Shown piece by piece: positions 63,257-64,000 of a DNA stretch of 64,000 nucleotides. Position numbers and translations under genes: made by a program. Below the pieces are notes generated by a model that saw only the letters and a list, made by a program, of their open reading frames with translations, did no database searches and had not been told where the DNA came from. How positions within the stretch are numbered: the first letter of the stretch is position 1; each line of letters begins with the position of its first letter. Source of the DNA: an uncultured Muribaculaceae bacterium (GTDB lineage Bacteria > Bacteroidota > Bacteroidia > Bacteroidales > Muribaculaceae); the NCBI GenBank assembly GCA_947629175.1, contig CANRCT010000007.1, positions 1 to 64,000 on the forward strand. Reading direction: 5' to 3'.

Positions 63257-64000
63257 CTCGTGCGGTCGACTGTGAGCATGGCAAGATCGGTGAAGAACTT
63301 CATCGGCACGGGCTGCAGGTCGAGAGTCCGCAGCCGCGCCACGGCGTCGTCGGCATAGCGGCGTATCAGCTGCAGGCAGCGGCCGGGCAGACCGAGCCGG
63401 TCGTAGACGCCCCGCACGCGGTCGATCTTTACTTTCCGCTCCGAGGGCGACTCCATTTCCCCTGCTATGGCGCCGGTGGTATCCTCGGCGAGGGCGTTGA
63501 TGAGGAGCCATGTCTTTTTGTCGCACGCAATGTCGCCTCCTATCTGCTTGCCGAAAGTTGCGGGGTCGCCGTAGGTGTCGAGATAGTCGTCGCGCAGCTG
63601 GAATGCCAGTCCGAGGCTTTCGCCGTAGCCGTAGAATGCGTCGATCGCTCTCTTGTCGCCTCCCGCCATGATGGCGCCGAGCGCGCAGGCGCATCCGAGG
63701 AGTACCGACGTCTTCAGCCGTATCATCTCCATGTATTCGTCGACGGTCACGTCGGTGCGGCTCTCGAAGTCCATGTCGAGCTGCTGGCCTTCGTAGATCT
63801 CCATTGCCGTGCGGTTGAAGATGTCGAGCGCCGGCCGCAGCTGCCGCCCGTCGCACCCTTTCATCATCGCGATGGAGGCAAGTGTCAGCATGGCGTCGCC
63901 GGAGAGGATGGCTGTGGCTTCGTTCCACTGGCGGTGGACGGTCGGACGGCCGCGGCGCATGTCGGCGCGATCCATGACGTCGTCGTGGAGTAGCGTGAAG
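63253..64000 (-). CDS. Polyprenyl diphosphate synthase (5' part cut by the window end)
   Basis: The C-terminal ~249 residues of an isoprenyl synthase; the start lies beyond base 64000. LLHDDVMDRADMRRGRPTVH holds the first Asp-rich motif (DDVMD), and LAFQLRDDYLDTYGD the second. GKQIGGDIACDKKTWLLINA follows as in this family. It makes farnesyl, geranylgeranyl or longer diphosphates for quinone or cell-wall lipid synthesis; chain length is not clear. Coupled to tatD. Confidence 0.92.
   Translation of the reverse strand, partial: FTLLHDDVMDRADMRRGRPTVHRQWNEATAILSGDAMLTLASIAMMKGCDGRQLRPALDIFNRTAMEIYEGQQLDMDFESRTDVTVDEYMEMIRLKTSVLLGCACALGAIMAGGDKRAIDAFYGYGESLGLAFQLRDDYLDTYGDPATFGKQIGGDIACDKKTWLLINALAEDTTGAIAGEMESPSERKVKIDRVRGVYDRLGLPGRCLQLIRRYADDAVARLRTLDLQPVPMKFFTDLAMLTVDRTR

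Noticed and set aside
62471-63928. 485-residue ORF starting upstream of tatD
   Set aside because: Its first ~224 residues are a frame shadow of the polyprenyl synthase; TatD begins at 63256.

Overview
The window looks like chromosomal DNA from a gut Bacteroidales, most likely Muribaculaceae-like; the family is inferred and not proven here. Supporting signs are promoters of the Bacteroides type (-7 TAnnTTTG, with a -33 TTTG-like box 19-21 bp upstream), an NVEALA peptide, type IX secretion (T9SS) genes porX and porW plus two giant proteins with T9SS-like C-termini, a TamL lipoprotein, OMP-b-barrel receptors, sulfatases, a Na+-pumping methylmalonyl-CoA decarboxylase and a full Na+-NQR operon. 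No rRNA, tRNA, CRISPR array, IS element or origin was seen.

Layout. 1-2.9 kb: an AT-rich accessory patch with an NVEALA peptide, two propeller-type lipoproteins and a broken second NVEALA tail. 2.9-6.1 kb (minus): a TIR-Sel1 protein followed by gph and purB. 6.2-9.3 kb: tamL, then a YafQ-type toxin-antitoxin pair. 9.4-12.2 kb: a TonB-receptor-like barrel. 12.4-17.5 kb (plus): aroA, an unknown CCGxHxxC protein and an ABC-3 metal permease, translationally coupled, then two tandem propeller lipoproteins. 17.6-21.8 kb: two divergent sulfatases with overlapping promoters, and a GT2 glycosyltransferase. 21.9-26.5 kb: OmpH-like lipoprotein, small membrane protein, pepD, tsaE and porX. 26.6-43.1 kb: two ~2,100-residue paralogous secreted proteins, a REP-like composite element, a decayed RAYT transposase and porW. 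43.2-46.5 kb: groEL, groES, tcdA and an unknown gene. 46.7-51.3 kb (minus): mce, mmdA, an OadG subunit, the biotin carrier and mmdB. 51.7-56.1 kb (minus): trpS, tonB, exbD, exbD and exbB. 56.5-62.4 kb (plus): nqrABCDEF. 62.5-64 kb (minus): tatD and a polyprenyl diphosphate synthase cut by the window end.

Themes. Energy: methylmalonyl-CoA decarboxylase and NQR both build a Na+ gradient, consistent with fumarate/propionate metabolism. Envelope: ExbB/ExbD/TonB, a TonB-receptor-like barrel, TamL, OmpH-like protein and T9SS components with probable cargo lie within one 50-kb stretch. Mobile or variable DNA: REP-like palindromes at three sites, one of them inside the RAYT frame, with paired base changes that keep the palindrome; a G8 tract in the promoter region of one giant gene; a 234-bp identical block shared by the giant genes; and a 9-bp TAGCTAnnn tandem repeat at two loci. 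All similarity statements come from reading the sequence by eye; no database search was run.
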